A stretch of DNA of 8,472 nt from SVTX01 sp964629615 (lineage in GTDB: Bacteria > Bacillota > Clostridia > Oscillospirales > CAG-272), in NCBI GenBank assembly GCA_964629615.1, contig CAZVUD010000050.1:1-8472 (forward strand). Direction: 5' to 3'. How positions within the stretch are numbered: position 1 is the first letter of the stretch; each line of letters starts with the position of its first letter. The position numbers were made by a program, and so were the translations under genes. Below, in pieces: positions 1 to 6,116 of this stretch. Below the pieces are notes generated by a model. It saw only the letters and a program-made list of their open reading frames with translations, was not told where the DNA came from and did not search any database.

Positions 1-10
1 AGGCTAATTC

Positions 11-86
11 TGGTCTGAGTGACAAGACTTGAACTTGCGGCCTCTACCACCCCAAGGTAGCGCGCTACCAGCTGCGCCACACCCAG
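11..86 (-). tRNA. tRNA-Pro, anticodon GGG, CCA encoded
   Basis: Read on the minus strand, the 76 bases fold into a full cloverleaf: acceptor stem CTGGGTG/CACTCAG (one G-U pair), D-stem GCGC/GCGC with loop AGCTGGTA, anticodon stem CTACC/GGTAG with loop TTGGGGT, a five-base variable region, and T-stem GCAAG/CTTGT with loop TTCAAGT. The anticodon, at 51-53, is GGG, which reads the proline codons CCC and CCU. The discriminator base is A, and the CCA tail is encoded in the DNA (11-13). A consensus promoter lies just upstream. No second tRNA is visible in the 10 bases left of it. Confidence 0.97.
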
Positions 87-112
87 ATCGCCGTCGCTTT
101 GACGACTTGATT

Positions 113-141
113 ATTATACCACAGTCATTCGATTTTGTCAA
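113..141 (-). promoter_or_regulatory. Consensus sigma-A promoter of tRNA-Pro
   Basis: On the minus strand TTGACA (136-141) and TATAAT (113-118) are separated by exactly 17 bp, and TGG directly before the -10 adds an extended -10 element. Both hexamers match the consensus perfectly, as expected for a strongly expressed stable RNA. Transcription would start near position 106, about 20 bases before the mature tRNA 5' end at 86. Confidence 0.93.
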
Positions 142-222
142 TAGCTTTTTTAAAAAAATCGCTAAAATCGGCAAGTTTCTTTTTTCACAAAGATAGGCTG
201 TTTTTTACACATTTTTGCGTCG

Positions 223-263
223 AGAGCTACACGGCGATGATGAGCATCTCAAGTGTCGGCTCT
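223..263. other. Imperfect dyad just beyond the ATPase remnant
   Basis: AGAGC (223-227) and ACAC (229-232) face GTGT (253-256) and GCTCT (259-263), with a small internal loop. Inside, GATG (236-239) can pair with CATC (245-248). Read on the minus strand, the dyad starts three bases after the stop codon of the ATPase remnant, but it is not followed by a run of T, so it is not a convincing intrinsic terminator. It may be a remnant or a chance structure. Confidence 0.35.
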
Positions 264-265
264 GC

Positions 266-664
266 TCAATTAAACTTATCGCTATGCTCTGCAAAAAAAT
301 CATAATACACCTTTACAGAATCAAGCTCTGTCCATTTTCTTTCCACAGGCGGTGTCTCGTCTATATTATATATATGTGCGCCTTTAAGTGACAGCAAAAA
401 AGGCGAATGTGTTGAGATAATGAACTGACATCCGAAATTTCTTGTTGAATCCTCAATAAAATATTTTAATTGCAATTGATTTTGAGGGGAAAGGCTGTTT
501 TCCGGCTCATCCAAAACGTACAGGGCATTTTCCGCGATCGAGTCAACAAAATATGACAATGCACTTTCGCCGTTTGATCTTTCGACAATATTTCGCGCTC
601 CCCAAATTTTTAAAAATTCATTGACAAAATGCCTCTGTAATGTTAGAATTAATATAGCATACAT
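266..664 (-). pseudogene. C-terminal remnant of an ABC-like AAA-family ATPase (COG3910-like)
   Basis: The 132-residue frame holds the second half of an ABC-like AAA ATPase: a signature-like RSNGES (29-34), a Walker B plus catalytic glutamate LYVLDEPE (48-55), the following SLSPQNQ (57-63), and a switch-histidine motif IISTHSP (82-88). Proteins of this predicted-ATPase family (COG3910-like, often part of phage-defence or mobile regions) are usually about twice as long and begin with a Walker A P-loop. None is present here, nor in the roughly 120 bases upstream on this strand. The similarity seems to fade before about residue 20, near an 11-base palindrome (CATACGGTATG, 662-672) at the putative break. 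There is no good ribosome binding site before the ATG at 664. It cannot bind ATP on its own, so I call it a decayed fragment. A short expressed protein is possible but unlikely. Confidence 0.72.
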
Positions 665-757
665 ACGGTATGAAAAAGCAACGAGGCGGGAGCGTTAAGA
701 ATAGATTCGGGTGATCTGAAAGTCAACCGATCCACGCAAACGCCAATACTATTTGTA

Positions 758-774
758 CCGCCGCACAGCGGCGG
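758..774 (+). other. GC-rich hairpin in the rarA leader
   Basis: CCGCCGC (758-764) and GCGGCGG (768-774) form a perfect 7-bp, nearly all-GC stem closed by the triloop ACA. It ends four bases before the GGAG ribosome binding site of rarA (778-781). No T-run follows, so it is not a terminator. It could influence ribosome access or mRNA stability in the leader. Confidence 0.6.
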
Positions 775-787
775 AATGGAGAAGGAT

Positions 788-2011
788 ATGAGAAATGCGC
801 AGCTTGCGGATCTGATAAGACCGAAGAATATAGATGAGATAGTCGGGCAGGGACATTTGTTTGGCAAAAACGGGGTGATCCGTCGAATGCTTGATAGCGG
901 CAGGATAACCAACATGATCTTTTTCGGACCTCCCGGTACGGGAAAGACCACGGCGGCTTCTGTTATCGCACAGGCGTCGGGAATGGCTTTTTACAAGCTG
1001 AATGCCACGAGTGCTACGACATCCGATGTTAAGGAGGTCTTGGCACAGAGCTCCAACATGTTCGGCGCAAACGGCACATTACTGTACATAGACGAGATAC
1101 AGTATTTCAACCGCAAGCAGCAGCAGACGCTTCTTGAATACATTGAGGACGGAAGAGTAACGCTTATCGCATCCACTACGGAAAATCCGCATTTTTATGT
1201 ATACAATGCAATAATATCGCGATCGTCACTGTTTGAGTTCAAGCCCGTCGGGGATATTGAGGGATCAAGGATGGTATTCCGTGCGCTGGAATATCTGAAT
1301 TCCGAAAACGGCACGCAAAAGACAGTCAGTGAGGACACGGCAAGAAAGATAGTCACGCTGGCGTCAGGTGATGTGCGCCACTCCATAGTTCTTTTTGAAA
1401 ATGCATATTTTGCGTCCGACGGCGAGATAACTATGGATGATGTGATGCAATTTGCATACGGAACGGGCAATTTTTCCGACGATGTTCATTACGATCTGCT
1501 CGGCTGTCTGCAAAAATCCATACGCGGATCTGACCCCGATGCGGCAGCCTTTTATGTTGCCAAAATGCTGCAGAGAGGGGATATAATATCCCTGTGCCGC
1601 AGACTTCAGGTAATAGCGGCAGAGGACATAGGGCTTGCATACCCACAGGCTATACCGATAGTATATGCTTGCTGTCAGTCGGCACGCGAGCTTGGTATGC
1701 CCGAGGCAAGGATACCGCTTGGCGATGCGGCTATATTGCTTGCCACGGCGCCGAAATCCAATTCGGCTCATATTGCGGTCGATGCGGCTATGACAGATGT
1801 TGAGGCAGGTCGCGGAGAGAGCATACCCGTTCATTTGCAAAGTCCGCTGTTTAAGGGATATAAATACCCACATGATTATCCGAACAGATACGTAAAACAG
1901 CAATACATGCCAAACGATCTTAAGGACAAGCGGTATTACTATTTTGCCGACAACAAAAACGAGCGCGCGGCAAAGGAATATTGGGAGAGAATAAAGGAAA
2001 CAAAGCTTTGA
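788..2011 (+). CDS. rarA: Replication-associated recombination protein A (RarA/MgsA), AAA+ ATPase
   Basis: RarA (MgsA, YcaJ; Mgs1/WRNIP1 in eukaryotes) is a clamp-loader-like AAA+ ATPase that acts at stalled replication forks and single-strand gaps. With the start at 788 the protein has 407 residues. It shows the N-terminal LADLIRPKNIDEIVGQ of the family, Walker A GPPGTGKTT (47-55), Walker B LLYIDEI (98-104), sensor 1 in LIASTTENP (126-134), an arginine-finger region AIISRSS (141-147) and sensor 2 GDVRHSI. The C-terminal tetramerisation domain carries the hallmark strings AAEDIGLA, GMPEARIPL, APKSNSA and KGYKYPHDYP. I chose ATG 788 over the in-frame ATG 776 because GGAG at 778-781 sits six bases before 788 and the family alignment begins there; starting at 776 adds four residues. 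It is a single-gene unit with its own strong terminator. Its length matches the family or is slightly short, and nothing is missing. Confidence 0.96.
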   Translation: MRNAQLADLIRPKNIDEIVGQGHLFGKNGVIRRMLDSGRITNMIFFGPPGTGKTTAASVIAQASGMAFYKLNATSATTSDVKEVLAQSSNMFGANGTLLYIDEIQYFNRKQQQTLLEYIEDGRVTLIASTTENPHFYVYNAIISRSSLFEFKPVGDIEGSRMVFRALEYLNSENGTQKTVSEDTARKIVTLASGDVRHSIVLFENAYFASDGEITMDDVMQFAYGTGNFSDDVHYDLLGCLQKSIRGSDPDAAAFYVAKMLQRGDIISLCRRLQVIAAEDIGLAYPQAIPIVYACCQSARELGMPEARIPLGDAAILLATAPKSNSAHIAVDAAMTDVEAGRGESIPVHLQSPLFKGYKYPHDYPNRYVKQQYMPNDLKDKRYYYFADNKNERAAKEYWERIKETKL

Positions 2012-2041
2012 TGCTTGCTCCAAATGACATATTACAGGTCT

Positions 2042-2082
2042 TTCCGCTCTGACGAGAATTTCTCGGCAGAGCGGAATTTTTT
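2042..2082 (+). terminator. Intrinsic terminator after rarA
   Basis: TTCCGCTCTG (2042-2051) pairs perfectly with CAGAGCGGAA (2067-2076). After one A-G mismatch, CGAGA (2053-2057) pairs with TCTCG (2061-2065) around a three-base loop. Six T residues follow (2077-2082). This is a strong Rho-independent terminator, and it separates rarA from the transporter operon. Confidence 0.95.
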
Positions 2083-2090
2083 ATATTTAT

Positions 2091-2108
2091 AACAAAACGT
2101 AAACATTT
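2091..2108 (+). promoter_or_regulatory. Putative response-regulator box upstream of the transporter operon
   Basis: AACAAAACGTAAACATTT matches the element at 6040-6057 at 16 of 18 positions. A further copy of the AAACATTTT core follows at 2113-2121, giving ACATTTT at 2103 and 2115, a 12-bp step close to one helical turn. Tandem direct repeats of about 11 bp are the usual target of OmpR-family regulators. That the regulator encoded at 6117 binds here is inference. Confidence 0.5.
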
Positions 2109-2133
2109 TCTAAAACATTTTAAAACAAAGCCA

Positions 2134-2142
2134 TGGTATAAT
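2134..2142 (+). promoter_or_regulatory. Extended -10 promoter of the transporter operon
   Basis: TGG followed by a perfect TATAAT (2137-2142) is an extended -10. The hexamer 17 bp upstream (2114-2119, AACATT) does not resemble TTGACA, which suggests an activator-dependent promoter. The start would fall near 2149, leaving a leader of about 25 bases before the ATG at 2175. Confidence 0.8.
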
Positions 2143-2174
2143 CAAGGCACAAAATGAAAGAGAGGCATGAGATA

Positions 2175-2534
2175 ATGGATAACAACAAGAAGATCGAGAG
2201 GATACGCGCACAGTATACAGAAAAGCAGGTAAGCGAGCTTGACACATTGATCCGTCTGGATGCAAAGGTAAAGCGCCCTGCAAATATGTTTGCATACATT
2301 TTCGGAAGTATTGGAGCTGTAGTTATGGGATGCGGCATGAGCCTTATAATGACAGATATCGGATCTGTCGTTGGAATAGGAAACACGATGACGGTCGGTA
2401 TAACGGTAGGCATATGCGGAATGGCTATGGCACTTATAAATTATCCTATATACAAGGGAATATTGAGCTCACGCAAGAAAAAATACGCGCCTGAGATAAT
2501 AGAGCTCAGCGACAAGATGATAGATAAAGAATAA
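2175..2534 (+). CDS. Small two-helix membrane protein, first gene of the transporter operon
   Basis: The 119-residue product has a charged amphipathic N-terminal segment (about 4-35, possibly coiled coil), a conserved-looking KRPANMFAYIFGS stretch, two transmembrane helices (about 39-59 and 72-93) joined by a short loop, and a basic SSRKKKYAPEII tail on the presumed cytoplasmic side. Similar short proteins are common in Clostridia and are often named dihydropteridine reductase in databases. I see no Rossmann fold or catalytic residues to support that name. ATG 2175 is preferred because AGAGG (2161-2165) lies nine bases upstream; the in-frame ATG at 2154 would add seven residues but lies only about five bases past the predicted transcription start and has no ribosome binding site. 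The first ATPase gene follows after 13 bp, so it is co-transcribed and may be an accessory subunit. Function unknown. Confidence 0.85.
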   Translation: MDNNKKIERIRAQYTEKQVSELDTLIRLDAKVKRPANMFAYIFGSIGAVVMGCGMSLIMTDIGSVVGIGNTMTVGITVGICGMAMALINYPIYKGILSSRKKKYAPEIIELSDKMIDKE

Positions 2535-2547
2535 GAAGGGGAATTAC

Positions 2548-3450
2548 ATGAACGCCATAGAAATAAGAGATCTGTCAAAGAGCTTCCGCGGCATGTACGC
2601 GGTGGATCATCTTAATATGACAGTTCCCGTTGGAGCAATATACGGCTTTATCGGGGAGAACGGAAGCGGAAAATCCACTACAGAAAAGCTCATATGCGGT
2701 CATCTCGTGTCTGACGGAGGCGAGATAAAGCTGTTCGGAAGAGAGCACACAGATGCCGCTGTCAGAGCAAGGGTAGGCGCTCTTATAGAAAATGCAGGCT
2801 GCTTTCCCGGCTCAAGTGTGTATCAGAATCTCATGATGCAGTGCATAAACCTCGGCATAAAGGACCCTGATGCAGAGATAATGCGCGTGCTTGAGATAGT
2901 GCGCATGGAGGACAGCGCGCACATCAAATTCAAGAGCTGTTCTCTCGGAATGAAGCAGAGGATAGGAATAGCAATGGCGCTTTTGGGCGATCCTGCATTG
3001 CTTATCCTTGATGAGCCCATAAACGGACTGGATACTGACGGTATGCGCCTTATGAGGGAGATACTGACGGACATTACACAAAAATACGGCTGTACTGTTC
3101 TTATATCATCCCATGTTCTGGGTGAGCTTGAAAAGATAGCAACGCACTACGGCGTCATTCGCCGCGGAAGGCTCATAATGGAGATGTCCGCAAAGGAAAT
3201 GGATGAGCGCGCGCAGATGTTCGTTTCGCTGAAGGTGAGGGATACCGACGCGGCACTTGCAGTGATACGTGAAAAATATAATGATGCAAGAATATATGAC
3301 GGTCAGATACGTGTATATGATACGGATGATACAAAGGGTATAGTTGATATGCTCATGAAAAACGGCATGGCAGTGAGCGAGATAAAGAAAAACAAGATAG
3401 GTCTTGAGGAATATTACATCGAGCTTATGTCAAAGGAAGGAGATATATAA
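2548..3450 (+). CDS. ABC transporter ATP-binding protein A (BcrA-type)
   Basis: This 300-residue protein is an ABC ATPase of the drug/bacteriocin exporter group (BcrA-like, CcmA class) and would power the ABC-2 permease encoded next. It shows Walker A GENGSGKST (36-44), a Q-loop region ALIENAGCF with glutamate rather than glutamine (as usual in BcrA-like proteins), the variant signature CSLGMKQR (131-138) in place of LSGGQ, Walker B LLILDEP (151-157), D-loop NGLD (159-162) and switch histidine H189 in ISSHVL. A regulatory-type C-terminal domain of about 90 residues ends with KIGLEEYYIELM. AGGGGA (2537-2542) lies five bases before the ATG. All catalytic residues are present. It is a clear paralogue of the ATPase at 4306-5208, of identical length and with motifs at the same positions. 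The substrate is not readable; antimicrobial peptides or lantibiotics are likely by analogy. Confidence 0.93.
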   Translation: MNAIEIRDLSKSFRGMYAVDHLNMTVPVGAIYGFIGENGSGKSTTEKLICGHLVSDGGEIKLFGREHTDAAVRARVGALIENAGCFPGSSVYQNLMMQCINLGIKDPDAEIMRVLEIVRMEDSAHIKFKSCSLGMKQRIGIAMALLGDPALLILDEPINGLDTDGMRLMREILTDITQKYGCTVLISSHVLGELEKIATHYGVIRRGRLIMEMSAKEMDERAQMFVSLKVRDTDAALAVIREKYNDARIYDGQIRVYDTDDTKGIVDMLMKNGMAVSEIKKNKIGLEEYYIELMSKEGDI

Positions 3451-3451
3451 A

Positions 3452-4291
3452 ATGCAGACGAATAATATAGAATTTACATCTCCGAGCTTTGGCAAGAGGA
3501 TAAAGGGCATGCTTGGTGTGGATCTGTACAGACTTTTCCATACACCGCTGTTTTACATATTTTTAGCCATTGCCGCCATAATTCCTGCGATGGTGTCGGC
3601 TATGACCATGATGCCCGGGCAGAACGGCGAGATGGCACAGCCCATGTATTCAAATGTATGGCAGATCATCGCAGCCAAGGAATCGCTTTATGTCATAAGA
3701 GGCATTGAGGATTATGCCAACATGAATATGGTGTTCATATTCGGCGGAATAATGGTGTCGATATTTATAGGTCATGATTACAGCTCGGGATATGTAAAGC
3801 AGCTCTTCACGACGCATGCAAAAAAGCAGGACTACATGATATCAAAGAGTATCGTATGTGCTTTTGCAATGATGTGCATGTGCCTGACATATCTGATAGG
3901 CGGAACTGTCGGCGGACTTATTGCAGGATATGAAACAGATGTTAATGTGCTCTCTCTTATCCTTGCGATCCTCGGCAAGATGGTTATGAGCATCGGCTGG
4001 GCAAGCCTTTATACATTTCTCAATGTTATATTCCGCAGATATTTCGGAATATCCATCTGCTCAAGCTTTTTCTTCGGAACAGGCATACTTATAATAGGTG
4101 CGGCGGCAATAGTTGAGAGCCTCTCGCTTCCTACATATTTCCTGAATATATTTTTGTACGGTGCGTCTGTAAACGCTTGCCTCACATCCAATATATTCTC
4201 ATTGCTCATATGCATTGCGGTGTCGCTGTTATGGGCAGTCATATATAATCTTCTCGGAACAAGGATACTGTCGCACAGCGATGTGTATTGA
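3452..4291 (+). CDS. ABC-2 type permease A (BcrB-like)
   Basis: The 279-residue membrane protein has six predicted helices (about 33-54, 92-107, 131-158, 166-192, 200-222 and 246-266). A soluble loop of about 40 residues lies between helices 1 and 2. A cytoplasmic stretch between helices 2 and 3 reads HDYSSGYVKQLFTT, then KKQDYMISK; this region is typical of ABC-2 permeases of the BcrB/lantibiotic-immunity type and probably contacts the ATPase. The ATG at 3452 follows the ATPase stop codon by one base and has AGGAG at 3438-3442. An upstream in-frame ATG at 3404 lies inside the ATPase gene and lacks a ribosome binding site, so I reject it. It has no FtsX/MacB-type large extracellular domain, so it is not a BceB relative. 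It is homologous to the permease at 5205-6011. Confidence 0.9.
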   Translation: MQTNNIEFTSPSFGKRIKGMLGVDLYRLFHTPLFYIFLAIAAIIPAMVSAMTMMPGQNGEMAQPMYSNVWQIIAAKESLYVIRGIEDYANMNMVFIFGGIMVSIFIGHDYSSGYVKQLFTTHAKKQDYMISKSIVCAFAMMCMCLTYLIGGTVGGLIAGYETDVNVLSLILAILGKMVMSIGWASLYTFLNVIFRRYFGISICSSFFFGTGILIIGAAAIVESLSLPTYFLNIFLYGASVNACLTSNIFSLLICIAVSLLWAVIYNLLGTRILSHSDVY

Positions 4292-4305
4292 TGAAAGGAA
4301 TACTT

Positions 4306-5208
4306 ATGAACGCAGTTGAAATAAAGGGGCTTGCGAAAAGCTTCGGTGTAAAGCAAGCCGTTGCGGGACTTGATATGACGGTTCCGATGGGATCGATATA
4401 CGGATTTATCGGCGAGAACGGAAGCGGAAAATCCACGACCGAAAAAATGATATGCGGTCTTATACCTAAGGACGGCGGCAGTATAAAATTATACGGACGC
4501 GACATGACAGACGAGATAGTCAGGAGCAATATTGGTGTGCTCATAGAGGCGCCCGGCTGCTACGGTGAGCTCAGCGTATTTGACAACATGATGATACAGG
4601 CAAAAAATCTCTCGCTTGAAAATGCGGAGAGGGAAGTGATACGCGTGCTCAAGACCGTTAGGATGGAGGGCGCGGCATCCAATAAATATAAGAATTGTTC
4701 ACTTGGCATGAAGCAGCGAGTAGGTATTGCAATGGCACTGCTTGGTGACCCCTTGCTCCTTGTGCTTGACGAGCCCATGAACGGTCTTGACGCCGACGGA
4801 ATGAGGATCATGCGTGACGTGTTCCTTGATATAGTACGCGACGGGAAAAGAAGTGTTATCATTTCATCCCACCTTTTGCCAGAGCTTCAAAAGATAGCCA
4901 CTCACTACGGCATAATACGTCACGGCAGAATGATACGTGAGATGACGCAGGCTGAGCTTGATGCCGATTGCCGCACATATGTTGCTCTTAAAAGCGATGA
5001 GATGAGCAGAACTAAGCTGCTTCTCGGCATAAAGTATTCCCGTGTAGAGGAGGATGAGCTTGGCTACATACGTGTGTATGATCTCGTGTCGTCCGAGGAT
5101 GTTGTCAGATATCTGTATGAAAGCGGTATATGTGTGAGTGAGGTGTTTGAGGACAAGATAGGACTTGAAGAATATTATACCGATCTCATGGCAGGAGGTG
5201 CAAGATGA
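4306..5208 (+). CDS. ABC transporter ATP-binding protein B (BcrA-type, paralogue of A)
   Basis: This second 300-residue ABC ATPase has the same architecture as the product of 2548-3450: Walker A GENGSGKST (36-44), Q-loop region VLIEAPGCY, variant signature NCSLGMKQR, Walker B LLLVLDEP, D-loop NGLD, switch histidine in ISSHLL, and a C-terminal domain ending KIGLEEYYTDLM. The two align almost without gaps. They are most alike in the ATPase core and diverge in the last 90 residues, where a substrate- or partner-specific role would be expected. ATG 4306 is chosen because AAGGA (4295-4299) sits six bases upstream and the protein then starts exactly like its paralogue (MNAVEIK against MNAIEIR). TTG 4288 and ATG 4291 are in frame but badly placed. 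The start lies 14 bp after the stop codon of permease A. All catalytic residues are intact. Confidence 0.93.
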   Translation: MNAVEIKGLAKSFGVKQAVAGLDMTVPMGSIYGFIGENGSGKSTTEKMICGLIPKDGGSIKLYGRDMTDEIVRSNIGVLIEAPGCYGELSVFDNMMIQAKNLSLENAEREVIRVLKTVRMEGAASNKYKNCSLGMKQRVGIAMALLGDPLLLVLDEPMNGLDADGMRIMRDVFLDIVRDGKRSVIISSHLLPELQKIATHYGIIRHGRMIREMTQAELDADCRTYVALKSDEMSRTKLLLGIKYSRVEEDELGYIRVYDLVSSEDVVRYLYESGICVSEVFEDKIGLEEYYTDLMAGGAR

Positions 5209-6011
5209 ACAATGAAATGCTGAAAGGGCTTAAGAAAAAAAGCATGACGCGCGGCATGATCGCGGCGGATGCTTACAGAATAAAAAGGTCGCGCGTGTTC
5301 TATATACTTATCGCGTGTGCTCTTATAGCCCCGATACTTATGACGGTCATGATGAGCATGATGGATGGCTCTGTTTCGGTGGATCCGCAGACTGGTGTTG
5401 AAACTGTCATGAGAGGACCTGAAAACGCATGGCAGAATATCGGCACACTGCCCGGCGGCGAAAATATGGGCTCGTCTGAGATATTTGCCATGTGCAATAT
5501 AAATATGGTCTTTATGGGAGCTTGCGTTTTTGTATGTATATTCATATGCAATGACTTCAGAAGCGGATATTCCAAAAATCTTTTTACCGTTCGTGTCAAA
5601 AAGGGAAATTACGTGCTCTCAAAGATACTTATGGGAAGCATATGCGGCGCTTTGATGCTTATATTCTATCTTATCGGATCTGTCATCGGCGGTCTTATAT
5701 CAGGTGTATCGTTTGATCTTTTCGGACTGTCGTATGTGAATATCATCATGTGCATGCTGGCAAAAATATGTCTTGTGCCCATGTTCGTTTCCTTGTTCGT
5801 GTTGGCAAGCGTTATAGCAAAGCAAAAGACATGGCTTGCGATATGTCTGTCGCTTGGATCAGGTATGCTTCTTTTTATGACGGTGTCTCTTGTGACTCCG
5901 CTCTCATCGACGGCATTAAATGTAATACTCTGTCTTGTCGGCGGAGGCGCATTTGCACTCGGATTTGGCGCTGTGTCAGCTGTTGTACTTAAAAAAAGCG
6001 CACTTGTATAA
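5205..6011 (+). CDS. ABC-2 type permease B (BcrB-like, paralogue of A)
   Basis: The 268-residue membrane protein has six predicted helices (about 31-50, 98-115, 139-166, 176-204, 209-230 and 238-262), matching permease A. Shared landmarks are the AADAYRIKRSRVFYIL entry to helix 1, NMVF before helix 2, and a cytoplasmic NDFRSGYSKNLFT followed by KKGNYVLSK. The loop between helices 1 and 2 (about 51-97) is rich in Gly, Pro and Met and differs from that of permease A, so substrate contacts may differ. The ATG overlaps the ATPase stop codon by four bases (ATGA), with AGGAGG at 5193-5198 six bases upstream, which implies translational coupling. It would pair with ATPase B. A mixed complex with the A subunits is possible but not shown. 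Confidence 0.9.
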   Translation: MNNEMLKGLKKKSMTRGMIAADAYRIKRSRVFYILIACALIAPILMTVMMSMMDGSVSVDPQTGVETVMRGPENAWQNIGTLPGGENMGSSEIFAMCNINMVFMGACVFVCIFICNDFRSGYSKNLFTVRVKKGNYVLSKILMGSICGALMLIFYLIGSVIGGLISGVSFDLFGLSYVNIIMCMLAKICLVPMFVSLFVLASVIAKQKTWLAICLSLGSGMLLFMTVSLVTPLSSTALNVILCLVGGGAFALGFGAVSAVVLKKSALV

Positions 6012-6039
6012 ATATTTTTTAAAAAGTATAAATATAGTA

Positions 6040-6057
6040 AACAAAACATTAACATTT
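6040..6057 (+). promoter_or_regulatory. Putative response-regulator box upstream of the two-component operon
   Basis: AACAAAACATTAACATTT differs at only two of 18 positions from the element at 2091-2108. It ends six bases before the -10, where an activator could touch RNA polymerase. Its copy in the transporter promoter sits 28 bases before the -10, which is 22 bp or two helical turns further away, so both lie on the same face of the helix. Autoregulation by the encoded OmpR-type regulator is inferred. The AT-rich composition lowers the significance. Confidence 0.5.
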
Positions 6058-6060
6058 GTG

Positions 6061-6069
6061 TGGTACAAT
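6061..6069 (+). promoter_or_regulatory. Extended -10 promoter of the two-component operon
   Basis: TGG followed by TACAAT (6064-6069) forms an extended -10. The surrounding TGTGGTACAATAAT is almost the same as the tRNA-Pro promoter's TGTGGTATAATAAT. The position expected for a -35 (6041-6046, ACAAAA) does not match TTGACA. The predicted start near 6076 gives a leader of about 40 bases. Confidence 0.75.
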
Positions 6070-6116
6070 AATAAAATAATGAGGTATTATGCCGTTTTAT
6101 TGGAGGATACAGACAG

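Noticed and set aside
145..165. TTTTTTAAAAAAA run as a terminator for the minus-strand ATPase remnant
   Set aside because: It is a homopolymer A/T palindrome without a GC stem. It also lies directly upstream of the tRNA promoter, where such AT-rich sequence is common as an UP-like element.
1364..2023. Long minus-strand open frame (219 codons) opposite the 3' half of rarA
   Set aside because: It is fully antisense to conserved rarA codons, its translation is Cys/Arg/Tyr-rich with no recognisable domain, and it has no ribosome binding site. It is a shadow frame.
2548..6011. BceAB-type bacitracin detoxification transporter
   Set aside because: Both permeases are about 270-280 residues with six helices and no large FtsX/MacB-like extracellular domain. 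BceB-type permeases have about ten helices and a domain of roughly 200 residues. The BcrAB-like class fits better.
6010..6036. AT-only inverted repeat (TATTTTTTAAAAAGTATA) after permease B as a terminator
   Set aside because: The stem contains almost no G-C pairs and is not followed by a T-run, so it should not terminate well. Some read-through into the two-component genes is likely.
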